From contig CAXUDP010000106.1 in the NCBI GenBank assembly GCA_964249735.1, forward strand, positions 1 to 12,738: a stretch of 12,738 nucleotides of DNA, in the 5' to 3' direction. The notes under the pieces are model-generated. The model worked only from the letters and a program-made list of their open reading frames with translations, did not search any database and was not told where the DNA came from. Source of the stretch: Lichenicola sp964249735. Lineage in GTDB: Bacteria; Pseudomonadota; Alphaproteobacteria; Acetobacterales; Acetobacteraceae. Of the stretch, positions 6,029 through 12,738 are shown in pieces. Within the stretch, counting starts at the first letter, position 1. The number at the start of each line of letters is the position of its first letter. The position numbers were made by a program, and so were the translations under genes.

Positions 6029-6937
6029 ATGGCTGGACTTGAGACGAGTCACGTGATGCCCGAGGGACCTACCCTCGGCCGCCGACGCCTGATGAAGAGC
6101 GCTGGTGCGGGTGCGGTGGCGCTCGGCACCCTGGGCGGCGCCAGCATCGCGACGAGCACCGCCGCCTCGGCGGCGACCTATACCGATGCCGACATCCTCA
6201 ACTTCGCGTTGAATTTGGAATACCTGGAAGCGGAGTTCTACCTCCGGGCTGCCACTGGCCAGCCGCTCGCTGTGTATACCGGCGTCACCGGCGTGGGCAC
6301 GACCGGCACCGTCACCGGCGGCTCGCTGGTGCCGTTCCAGAACACGGCGCTCGCCTACTACGCGCTGCGCGTCGCCAATGACGAGCTCGCCCATGTCCGC
6401 TTTCTGCAGACAGCGCTCGGTTCCGCCGCGGTCGCCGAGCCGTCGATCGACTTCGCCACCAGCTTCACGACCCTGGCGCAGGCCGCCGGCCTGATCGGCG
6501 CGGGCGAAACCTTCAACCCGTTCGCCGACGAGATCAGCTTCCTGCTCGGCTCTTACATTTTCGAGGATGTCGGCGTGACCGCCTATGCGGGTGCTGCCAA
6601 CCTGCTGACCGACCCGAACAACCTCAGCTACGCCGCCAGCATCCTTGCTGTCGAAGGGTACCACTCGGGCGCGATCCGCGGCTACCTGTCGCAGGTCGGC
6701 GCCGGCAACGCCACCAATGCCATCTCCGCGCTGCGCAACAAGCTGGGCGGCGTTCCGGACAACGGCACGTCCACGACGGACAACCCGTACACCTTCAACA
6801 ACGTCGACTATAACGGCCAGACCTATCGCCGCACGACGCAGCAGGTACTGAACATCGTCTACGGCGGCGCGTCGCCGACCGGCGGGCTGTTCTTCCCCAA
6901 CGGTATGAACGGCCTGTTCAGAAGCACTGCCACCTGA
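6029..6937 (+). CDS. Tat-exported ferritin-like domain protein (Ferritin_2 type), copy 1
   Basis: This is a predicted periplasmic or exported four-helix ferritin-like protein of 302 residues. The N-terminus has a twin-arginine-type signal (GRRRLMKSAG, 17-26), a hydrophobic stretch and an AxA site near 46-49. The mature part matches the Ferritin_2 family, which includes desiccation-related proteins. Helix 1 is ILNFALNLEYLEAEFYL (56-72) with E64, E67 and E69. Helix 2 has NDELAHV (117-123) with E119 and H122. Helix 3 has FEDVGVTAY (178-186) with E179. Helix 4 has EGYHSGAIRGYL (209-220) with E209 and H212. This E / ExxH / E / ExxH layout is that of a carboxylate-bridged di-metal site. The C-terminal 60 residues (Asn/Thr/Tyr-rich, ending FFPNGMNG) are conserved in copy 2. 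Iron storage, oxidase or stress functions are possible; the sequence does not choose. Confidence 0.88.
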   Translation: MAGLETSHVMPEGPTLGRRRLMKSAGAGAVALGTLGGASIATSTAASAATYTDADILNFALNLEYLEAEFYLRAATGQPLAVYTGVTGVGTTGTVTGGSLVPFQNTALAYYALRVANDELAHVRFLQTALGSAAVAEPSIDFATSFTTLAQAAGLIGAGETFNPFADEISFLLGSYIFEDVGVTAYAGAANLLTDPNNLSYAASILAVEGYHSGAIRGYLSQVGAGNATNAISALRNKLGGVPDNGTSTTDNPYTFNNVDYNGQTYRRTTQQVLNIVYGGASPTGGLFFPNGMNGLFRSTAT

Positions 6938-7025
6938 GCGACCGGTGTAGCCCCTTCAACATGTCCAGGCACACGCGGAACGACCCCGGCACCCCGACCA
7001 GCAGGTCGTCGCAGCCGCCTTCCGC

Positions 7026-7030
7026 AGGAG
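7026..7030 (+). promoter_or_regulatory. Ribosome binding site deciding the start of ferritin-like copy 2
   Basis: AGGAG is followed by eight bases and then ATG at 7039. An in-frame ATG at 6961 has no comparable site and would add 26 Pro/Ser/Arg-rich residues before the signal peptide, so 7039 is taken as the start. Confidence 0.75.
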
Positions 7031-7038
7031 ATCATTCC

Positions 7039-7977
7039 ATGCTCGACACTACCACCCCGTCCGAGACCAGCGCCCAGATCGGCGCAAACATGGTCCCGGT
7101 GGAAAACGCCACGAACGGTCGACGCGTCGTGATGCGTCGCGCCGGCTTCGGCCTCGCCGGCCTCGCCGCGGCCGGCTTGCTCGGCAGCAAGTCTGCCAGC
7201 GCCGCAACCGTGACCGACGTCGACATCTTCAACTTCGCGCTGAACTTCGAGTATCTCGGCGCCGAGTACTACCTGCGCGCCACGACCGGAAACGGCCTCG
7301 GCACCTACGTGGGCGCGGCGGGGCTGACCGGCACTTACACCCAGGGATCCGTGGTCGGCGGCTCACCCGTCCCGTTCCAGACCGAAGCGCTCGGCTACTA
7401 CGCCCAGGGCCTCGCCAACGACGAGCTCGGCCACGTGCAGGTGATCCGCGAGGTGCTCGGCACCGCGGCCATCGCCGAGCCGTCGATCGACCTGGCGAGC
7501 TCCTGGAGCGTGCTGGCCGCTGCGGCGGGCCTGGTTCCCGCGGGCGGCTCGTTCAACCCTTTCGCGAACGAGGTCAACTTCCTGCTCGGCGCCTACATAC
7601 TCGAGGACGTCTGCGTCACCGCACTCGCCGGTGCTGCGGCCCTGCTGACCGACCCGAACAACATCGCCTACGCGGCCAGCATCCTGGGTGCTGAAGGCTA
7701 TCAGGCCGGCCTGATCCGCGCTTACCTGGCCGGTATCGGCGCCGGCGACGCGACCAACGCGATCTCCGCGCTGCGGTCGAAGCTGTCTGGCACCGGCGAC
7801 AATGGCACCGACTTCGACTCCAATCCGTACAACTTCACCAACGTCGATTTTGCCGGACTGATCTTCCGTCGCAACACCAGCCAGGTGCTGTCGATTGCCT
7901 ACGGCACCAACGTGCCCGGCACCAGCAAGGGTCTGTTCTTCCCGAACGGCGTGAACGGCACCATCAACACCATCTGA
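7039..7977 (+). CDS. Tat-exported ferritin-like domain protein (Ferritin_2 type), copy 2
   Basis: This is a paralogue of the preceding gene, 312 residues from ATG 7039, about 100 bp downstream on the same strand and probably cotranscribed. The signal is twin-arginine-like (NGRRVVMRRAGFG, 26-38) with a hydrophobic run and SASAA cleavage region (52-56). The ferritin-like helices line up with copy 1: IFNFALNFEYLGAEYYL (63-79), NDELGHV (127-133), LEDVCVTAL (188-196) and EGYQAGLIRAYL (219-230). Two positions differ from copy 1: Gly74 replaces copy 1 Glu67, and Gln222 replaces copy 1 His212, the last residue of the second ExxH. The metal site may therefore be weakened or altered. The C-terminal module ending FFPNGVNG is shared. 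The pair could form a heteromer or have split roles; neither is proven. Confidence 0.88.
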   Translation: MLDTTTPSETSAQIGANMVPVENATNGRRVVMRRAGFGLAGLAAAGLLGSKSASAATVTDVDIFNFALNFEYLGAEYYLRATTGNGLGTYVGAAGLTGTYTQGSVVGGSPVPFQTEALGYYAQGLANDELGHVQVIREVLGTAAIAEPSIDLASSWSVLAAAAGLVPAGGSFNPFANEVNFLLGAYILEDVCVTALAGAAALLTDPNNIAYAASILGAEGYQAGLIRAYLAGIGAGDATNAISALRSKLSGTGDNGTDFDSNPYNFTNVDFAGLIFRRNTSQVLSIAYGTNVPGTSKGLFFPNGVNGTINTI

Positions 7978-8023
7978 CCCGCGCAGGCGTCCGTCGGCAC
8001 ACAGCCGGCGGGCGTTTCCGGTT

Positions 8024-8059
8024 CGGGATCCGCGACGCTCGCCAGCGTCGCGGATCCTG
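8024..8059. terminator. Strong hairpin between convergent genes (bidirectional terminator candidate)
   Basis: GGATCCGCGACGCT (8026-8039) and AGCGTCGCGGATCC (8044-8057) are perfect 14-bp inverted arms with a four-base loop. The stem extends two more pairs if a G-T wobble is allowed. Wider AGCCGGC/GCCGGCT arms (8003-8009 and 8059-8065) also match. It lies 46 bp after the ferritin-like stop and 6 bp past the end of the large minus-strand gene. Neither strand has a T-run, so it may block RNA polymerase or protect mRNA ends rather than act as a classical intrinsic terminator. Confidence 0.7.
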
Positions 8060-8065
8060 CCGGCT

Positions 8066-11000
8066 TCAGCCCAGATGCTTCGTCCGCATCAGGCCTGTCA
8101 GCATTCCCTGCAGCCGCCGGCCTGCGTCCGGCCACTGCCGCGCCGCGACCCAGGCCTGGGCCGCATCCCTTATCTGTTGCCGCAGCGCTGGGTCGGCCAG
8201 CAGGCAATTGATCGCCGATGCCACGTCATCCGCCTCGATGCCGTCGCAGCGATGCACGGCGTCGCCGAGCTCCTCGAACAAGGCGATCGGCGTGACCACG
8301 ACCGGCACGCCGGTGGTCAGCGCGCCGCGCACGGCGCCACTCGCCGCTTCTTTGGACGGTTGATATGGCAGCACCAGCAGGTCGCAGGCCGCCAGTGCGT
8401 CCAGCGCCCGCGTCTGCGGCAGAAAGGCGGTGCGGAACTCGATCCGGTCGGCGAGGCCCAGGTCTTCCGCGAGCTGCCGGCAGCGCCGGATCTCGTCGCG
8501 CGATTCCAAGGCGTCGTACTCGGCGTTCACCAGAAGCAGCCGCAGGTGTGGCCATCGCTCCCGGAGGCGTGACGCCGCCCCGATCAGGGTGTCGATGCCC
8601 TTGCCCGGCAGGAAGAACCCGTAGCAGCCGATCAGCGGGCCGCCCGCATCGTCCGGCCGCAGCGGACGCACCGGCCGGACCGGCAGCGATGGCGCGACGC
8701 CGTGCGGGAGCAGCACCACGTTGTCGACGAGGCCGAGCCCCTGCAATCGGGCGGTATCAGCAACCGTGTGCACCAGCAGCCGGTCGACCCGTGCGAACGC
8801 TTCGGTCACCGCCACCAGGTCCGCATCCGGCAGGTCGAGCAGATCACGCGTGTTGTGCAGGCTCACGGCGACCACCCGGCCATGCAGCAGCGGATGGGAC
8901 AGCAGGGCCGCGAGGTCGGGGAAGCGCAGCAGGCCCGGCTGGTGCTGGATCACGACCGCATCGGCATCGTCGGCGGCCAGGGCGGCGGCAAGCGGCGCCA
9001 CGGTGCGCGGATCGCCGATCTGCCAGCACGGCCAGAACACGGTGCCGTCCGACTCTCCGGTCTGAGTCCGGCGGTCGCACAGGATCCGGACCCGCACCCC
9101 CTCGTCCATGCCGCCGATCAGGTGACGGGAATACTGGGCGATGCCGCAGCGGAGGTTCCAGCTCGACACCCAGCTGATCCGCAGCGGCGCCGGCGGCGGC
9201 GCCAGCAACAGGTCGGTCGCCAGCCGCGCATAGGCCCGGGCTAGGTCGTCCGGTGCCAGGACCGGAGGCGTCGCCGGCAGCGGCCGCTCCGGCGCCGCCA
9301 CGGCCTCCCGCAGCGCCGCCACCAGGTCGTCCTCGTCCGGCTCCAGCCAGAGCGCGTGGGCGGTCGCGACGTGACTGCCGGACGCCGCCGCCCGGTAGCG
9401 GAGCAGCCGGATCCCCGGCAGCGGGCCGTCAGGTCCGGCGCAGAAATCCATGTGGCCGCCGCGGCCGGTGACGATCAGGGGCAGGCCCGCGGCCAGCGCT
9501 TCCGCGGCGGGAAGGTTGTAGCCCTCGCCACGGGTCGGCAGCACCATGGTGTCCGCGTCGGCATACAGCCCCAGCAGGGCGTCGGGGTCGAGGTCGAGGT
9601 CGATCAGCTCGACCGGGGCCAGGTCCGGGTCGGCGGCGCGGAGGGCGGCCAGGGCGGCGGCGACCTCGTTGTGCGGGTTGGGGAAGCCCTTGATCACCAG
9701 GCGCACCGGATCGCCAGCACGGAAGGCGCGAGCCCAGGCGCGGAGCAGCACGTCGACCCCCTTGCGCGGAAAGCAGGAGGACACGTGCAGGAAGCGGTGC
9801 ATGCCCTGCCCCGGCCGCGACGCGCGCGCGTCGCGCAGGGCGGCGAACCGGTCGAGCCGCACCGCAGGCGGGATCACGCGCACCGGGATCCGCAGGCCGG
9901 AGTCGAGCAGCACGTCGCGCACGAAGGCGGTCGGCGCCACCACGGCCCGGAAGCTGCGCTCCAGCACCGCGACCGTGTCGGCCGGCATCAGGGATTCTTC
10001 CCAGAACAGCATCGCCACCGGGACGTCGCCGGGACGGGAGGGCACGTGCACCGGGTAGTGCTGGCTGATCACCAGCTCCGGGCCGGTCGGATGCGGCTCG
10101 CGATACACCAGCGCCGCCACCGCGTCGTGCTGGCCGGGCGGCACGCTGGACAGGTCAAGCGTGTCGCCGCCTTCCACCGGTGTCAGCCGGACCCGGCCAG
10201 GGCGGGCCTGTTCGAGCTGCAGCGCCAGCTCGCGGTTGATCACCGACAGGCTGTAGCTGCCGTTGACGTGGCCGCTCACCGTGTAGCGGAGGTTGTCGTC
10301 CAGCAGTGGCGTGGTCGCAGGCTCGGGCGGCAGTGCGGCGCCGGCGCGGAGCAGCGCGTCCTCGAGCACCGCGCGCTGGCGGTCGAGCGAGAAGCGGTCC
10401 AGCGCCGCGTCTTGCAGCGCCCGCTGCCGGGCAGCGGCCTGGGGATCGGCGGCCAGGGACAGCATCGCAGTCGCCACGGCATCCGGCTGGAGGCTGTCCA
10501 GCAGCCGGCCGGCGCCGGCTAGGGTGTAGGGCACGGCGCCGCCGGGCCAGGCCAGCACCGGGACGCCATGCGCCATCGCCTCGACCAGCGGCACGCCGAA
10601 GCCCTCGTGCCGGCTCAGCGAAACGTAGAGGTCGGCGGCGGCATACCAGCGGTCGAGGGCCGCATCCGGGACCGCGCCGGCCAGCACGACGTGTCCGTCC
10701 AGCCCGAGCGTGTCGATCCGCCGGCGCAGGGCGACGGCATAGGGATCGGCAGCACCCTCGTCGCGGCCGACCAGCACCAGGCGCGACGGGGGGCCGAACC
10801 GCGCCCGGAAGGCGGCAAAGGCGTCCAGCAGGGCGAGCTGTCCCTTCGCCTCCACGATGCGGCCGACGAACAGCACCGTGAACGGCGCGTCTGCCGCACG
10901 GCCGTCGAAGCGGGCGGCGGCGGCGGCGCGGGCCCGCAACGCTTCGAGGTCGAACAACAAGGTGCAGGCACGGACCGGCGCCAAGCCCAGCCGTCGCAGC

Positions 11001-12706
11001 TCGATGGCGTTGTACTCGCTGTCGGCCAGCGCCGCGCGCACACGGCCGCGGAAGCTGGCCAGCTGTTCCCGGCCGAGCCGGGCGTAGTGAGCGAGGTAGG
11101 GGTGCCGGGCCAGCAGCGCCGGCGGGGTGATGTTGTGGTAGAGCAGCACCTTGGGCGCCGGCAGGTCGAGCACCTCGGCGAACCGGTCGTAGCCCATGGA
11201 ATGGCGCACGATCAGCACGTAGCGGTCGTGCCGCGGCAGCTGCTCCATCGGGCGCAGGAGGTGCGACAAGGCGGGCGGCGGCTGCTCGACAAAGATCTCG
11301 CTCGCGTAGCCCATGCCGCGCAGCAGGGTGCGGGTCAGCAGCATGGCGTTGGTGATGGCATCGCCGACCGCAGAACCGGAATGGAACTGGTGCACCGCGA
11401 GCAGGCCGCCCTCGCCCGCTCCCAGCAACGCCGGCGGCGGTGGCAGGGTCGGCAGCGGCTCGGCGGCGACGGTTTCGGGCGCGGCCTGGGGGTCCGCTTC
11501 GCCCGCGGGCACGGACGTATCAGGGGGAGGCGCCGTATCGGAGGCTGCCGCAGGCACGGCCGCGGCGGGCGCCGCCGCCGGCATCGCCGGGTCCGGCCGC
11601 AGCCGGTCACGGGCGGCAACGGCGCGGCGCAACGGTGCCGTGACGCGCCAGGAGCGGCTCCTTTCGATCGCATGCAGGCCGCGCTCAGTGGCCTGCAGGC
11701 GCAGATGGGTCTGCTGCAGCTCGTGCCGGGCATCGTGCAGCCCGTGCTCGGTGGCCTGCAGGCGCAGGTGGGTCTGCTGCAGTTCGTGCCGGGCATCGTG
11801 CAGCGCCTGCGCCAGCTCGCGGCGCGTGTGCTCGGCGTGCGCCGCCTCCTCCGCCTGCCGGCCGAGCAGCTCGCGCAGCCGGGCCAGCTCGTGCTCCCCG
11901 TGCTCGGTCCCCCGCAGCTCGCGAGCGACGCTGGCTTCCAGCCCGGCCTGAGCCGCCGCGAGGGCGTCGCGAAGCCGGGCGAGCTCGGTCTCGGCAGCGC
12001 CGATGCGCTGCGCCCACACGCTGTCGGAGGCGCGCAGGAAGTCGTCGAACACGTTGGGCGGGGTCTGGAAGGCGGGCGCCAGCGCGTCGTGCCGCTCTGC
12101 CGCCACATAGTAGCGGTTGAGCCCGTCGAACCAGACGAAGCGGTACTCCGCGTCGAGCAACAGCGGCTCCCACTCGGCGTGGGTGGGCGTGGTCGAGTCC
12201 GGCGCGGTGGCCTCTGCCAGGACGATCCAGGGCCGGAACGCCTGGAAGTCCGCCCCTTCCAGCACCGCGCGCTCGGCGCCCTCCACGTCGATCTTGAGGA
12301 AGTGGATATCCGGGGACGCATACAGCCGGCAGATCTCGGCCAGGGTGCGCACCGGCACCACGACCTCGCGCACGGCGCGGGTCTGGGCGTGTCCGGCGGC
12401 GATCGCAGGGTCAAGGGTGGACAGCCCGGTGCCGTCCAGCGCGTGCAGCACCGCCTCGCCCGCTTCCGCCCCCAGCGCCAGCTGCAGGGTGACGTCGCGC
12501 GGCCGGGCGGCGCGGATGCGGGCCGCCTCGGCGACGAGCGGCTCGACGTTCACGCCGGTCCAGCCGCGGTCGTAGAAGGCCCGGGTGACGCTGTCGGCAT
12601 CGGGATGCTGCGCGCCGACGTCGATGTAGAAGCCGTGCTCGACCGTGCCGAGGGCCCGCCACAGCAGGACGTCCTCGAAGTTCTGGGCGTACGAGATGAA
12701 CGTCAT
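8066..12706 (-). CDS. Multidomain glycan enzyme: FkbM methyltransferase, coiled coil, three GT4 glycosyltransferases
   Basis: This is a single uninterrupted frame of about 1,550 codons; residue numbers count from the upstream ATG at 12721. Residues 6-235 are an FkbM methyltransferase (FISYAQNFEDVLLWRAL, SAM-site YIDVGAQHP, FLKIDVEGAE). Residues 238-352 are a coiled coil with two copies of a 21-residue repeat (307-348), ending SRSWRVTAPLRR (355-366). A Pro/Ala linker follows (376-430). The first GT4 domain (440-795) has FVGRIVEAKG and EX7E at E706/E714. The second (805-1175) has SSCFPRKG and EX7E at E1066/E1074. The third (1180-1548) opens SWNLRCGIAQYSRHL; its expected second Glu of EX7E is Gly1466. 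It probably builds and methylates a surface oligosaccharide in the cytoplasm. No signal peptide or membrane segment is seen. The start at 12706 is preferred because family members begin MTF-S-YAQNFED, but the upstream sequence is cut by the window. Confidence 0.9.
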   Translation of the reverse strand: MTFISYAQNFEDVLLWRALGTVEHGFYIDVGAQHPDADSVTRAFYDRGWTGVNVEPLVAEAARIRAARPRDVTLQLALGAEAGEAVLHALDGTGLSTLDPAIAAGHAQTRAVREVVVPVRTLAEICRLYASPDIHFLKIDVEGAERAVLEGADFQAFRPWIVLAEATAPDSTTPTHAEWEPLLLDAEYRFVWFDGLNRYYVAAERHDALAPAFQTPPNVFDDFLRASDSVWAQRIGAAETELARLRDALAAAQAGLEASVARELRGTEHGEHELARLRELLGRQAEEAAHAEHTRRELAQALHDARHELQQTHLRLQATEHGLHDARHELQQTHLRLQATERGLHAIERSRSWRVTAPLRRAVAARDRLRPDPAMPAAAPAAAVPAAASDTAPPPDTSVPAGEADPQAAPETVAAEPLPTLPPPPALLGAGEGGLLAVHQFHSGSAVGDAITNAMLLTRTLLRGMGYASEIFVEQPPPALSHLLRPMEQLPRHDRYVLIVRHSMGYDRFAEVLDLPAPKVLLYHNITPPALLARHPYLAHYARLGREQLASFRGRVRAALADSEYNAIELRRLGLAPVRACTLLFDLEALRARAAAAARFDGRAADAPFTVLFVGRIVEAKGQLALLDAFAAFRARFGPPSRLVLVGRDEGAADPYAVALRRRIDTLGLDGHVVLAGAVPDAALDRWYAAADLYVSLSRHEGFGVPLVEAMAHGVPVLAWPGGAVPYTLAGAGRLLDSLQPDAVATAMLSLAADPQAAARQRALQDAALDRFSLDRQRAVLEDALLRAGAALPPEPATTPLLDDNLRYTVSGHVNGSYSLSVINRELALQLEQARPGRVRLTPVEGGDTLDLSSVPPGQHDAVAALVYREPHPTGPELVISQHYPVHVPSRPGDVPVAMLFWEESLMPADTVAVLERSFRAVVAPTAFVRDVLLDSGLRIPVRVIPPAVRLDRFAALRDARASRPGQGMHRFLHVSSCFPRKGVDVLLRAWARAFRAGDPVRLVIKGFPNPHNEVAAALAALRAADPDLAPVELIDLDLDPDALLGLYADADTMVLPTRGEGYNLPAAEALAAGLPLIVTGRGGHMDFCAGPDGPLPGIRLLRYRAAASGSHVATAHALWLEPDEDDLVAALREAVAAPERPLPATPPVLAPDDLARAYARLATDLLLAPPPAPLRISWVSSWNLRCGIAQYSRHLIGGMDEGVRVRILCDRRTQTGESDGTVFWPCWQIGDPRTVAPLAAALAADDADAVVIQHQPGLLRFPDLAALLSHPLLHGRVVAVSLHNTRDLLDLPDADLVAVTEAFARVDRLLVHTVADTARLQGLGLVDNVVLLPHGVAPSLPVRPVRPLRPDDAGGPLIGCYGFFLPGKGIDTLIGAASRLRERWPHLRLLLVNAEYDALESRDEIRRCRQLAEDLGLADRIEFRTAFLPQTRALDALAACDLLVLPYQPSKEAASGAVRGALTTGVPVVVTPIALFEELGDAVHRCDGIEADDVASAINCLLADPALRQQIRDAAQAWVAARQWPDAGRRLQGMLTGLMRTKHLG
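11678..11803 (-). repeat. In-frame tandem duplication of 63 bp inside the coiled coil
   Basis: Two adjacent 63-bp units (11741-11803 and 11678-11740) each encode 21 residues starting LHDARHELQQTH and differ at five bases. Four differences are silent; one changes His to Arg. The unit length equals three heptads, so the duplication lengthens the coiled coil without breaking its register. Confidence 0.9.
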
Positions 12707-12738
12707 GGTGTCCCGGGCCATGGGATTTGGGGCACGGC

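Noticed and set aside
6005..6664. Minus-strand frame of 219 codons opposite ferritin-like copy 1
   Set aside because: A plausible-looking composition, but it mirrors a gene with strong ferritin and Tat motifs and has no recognisable family.
6961..7038. Upstream ATG of ferritin-like copy 2
   Set aside because: No ribosome site and a Pro/Ser-rich stretch before the signal peptide; ATG 7039 has AGGAG at ideal spacing.
9356..10522. Plus-strand frame of 388 codons inside the large gene
   Set aside because: Antisense to GT4 domains with clear EX7E motifs; His/Arg/Gln-rich shadow.
11678..11813. CRISPR-like or satellite reading of the tandem repeat
   Set aside because: There are only two adjacent units with no spacers, in frame within a coiled coil; it is an internal protein duplication.

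Overview
The window is strongly GC-rich, with long antisense shadow ORFs behind almost every gene. Together with an alphaproteobacterial-looking gene set (type II secretion genes, Tat-exported ferritin-like proteins, an FkbM/GT4 mega-enzyme) this suggests an alphaproteobacterium, plausibly of the Acetobacteraceae. That placement is inference from gene content and composition; there is no rRNA or other taxonomic marker. Eight protein-coding genes are supported, the first of them partial. I see no tRNA, rRNA, CRISPR array, transposase or integrase.

Region 1 (1-2397, minus strand) is a type II secretion (T2SS) operon fragment transcribed right to left: gspG (major pseudopilin), gspO (prepilin peptidase that matures it) and gspE (assembly ATPase, running off the left edge). 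Substrate, processing enzyme and motor component sit next to one another, with 9 bp and 58 bp gaps. Divergent from gspG is a small lytic transglycosylase gene (2515-3018, plus strand), which could open peptidoglycan for an envelope machine; the link to the T2SS rests on position only.

Region 2 (3122-5755, minus strand) holds a SAM-dependent methyltransferase with a coiled-coil tail and, upstream of it, a membrane acyltransferase of the OafA/acyltransferase-3 family. They are separated by about 400 bp in which I recognise no gene. Both look like decoration enzymes for a surface glycan.

Region 3 (6029-7977, plus strand) is a tandem pair of paralogous ferritin-like proteins with twin-arginine-type signal peptides, each with a clear Shine-Dalgarno sequence. 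The first copy keeps a fuller set of candidate metal ligands. The second has Gly and Gln at two of those positions.

Region 4 (8066-12706, minus strand) is one very large gene of about 1,550 codons. It fuses an FkbM methyltransferase, a coiled coil with an internal 21-residue tandem repeat, a Pro/Ala linker and three consecutive GT4-type glycosyltransferase domains. Its coiled coil ends in the same SWRVT-x-PLR motif that ends the coiled coil of the separate methyltransferase in region 2, which ties the two loci together as parts of glycan-building machinery. A perfect 14-bp-arm hairpin separates region 4 from the convergent ferritin-like genes.

The least ordinary items are the five-part glycan enzyme, its tail motif shared with the region 2 methyltransferase, the asymmetric ferritin-like pair, and the transglycosylase next to the T2SS genes. 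Nothing here is demonstrably a wholly new system.
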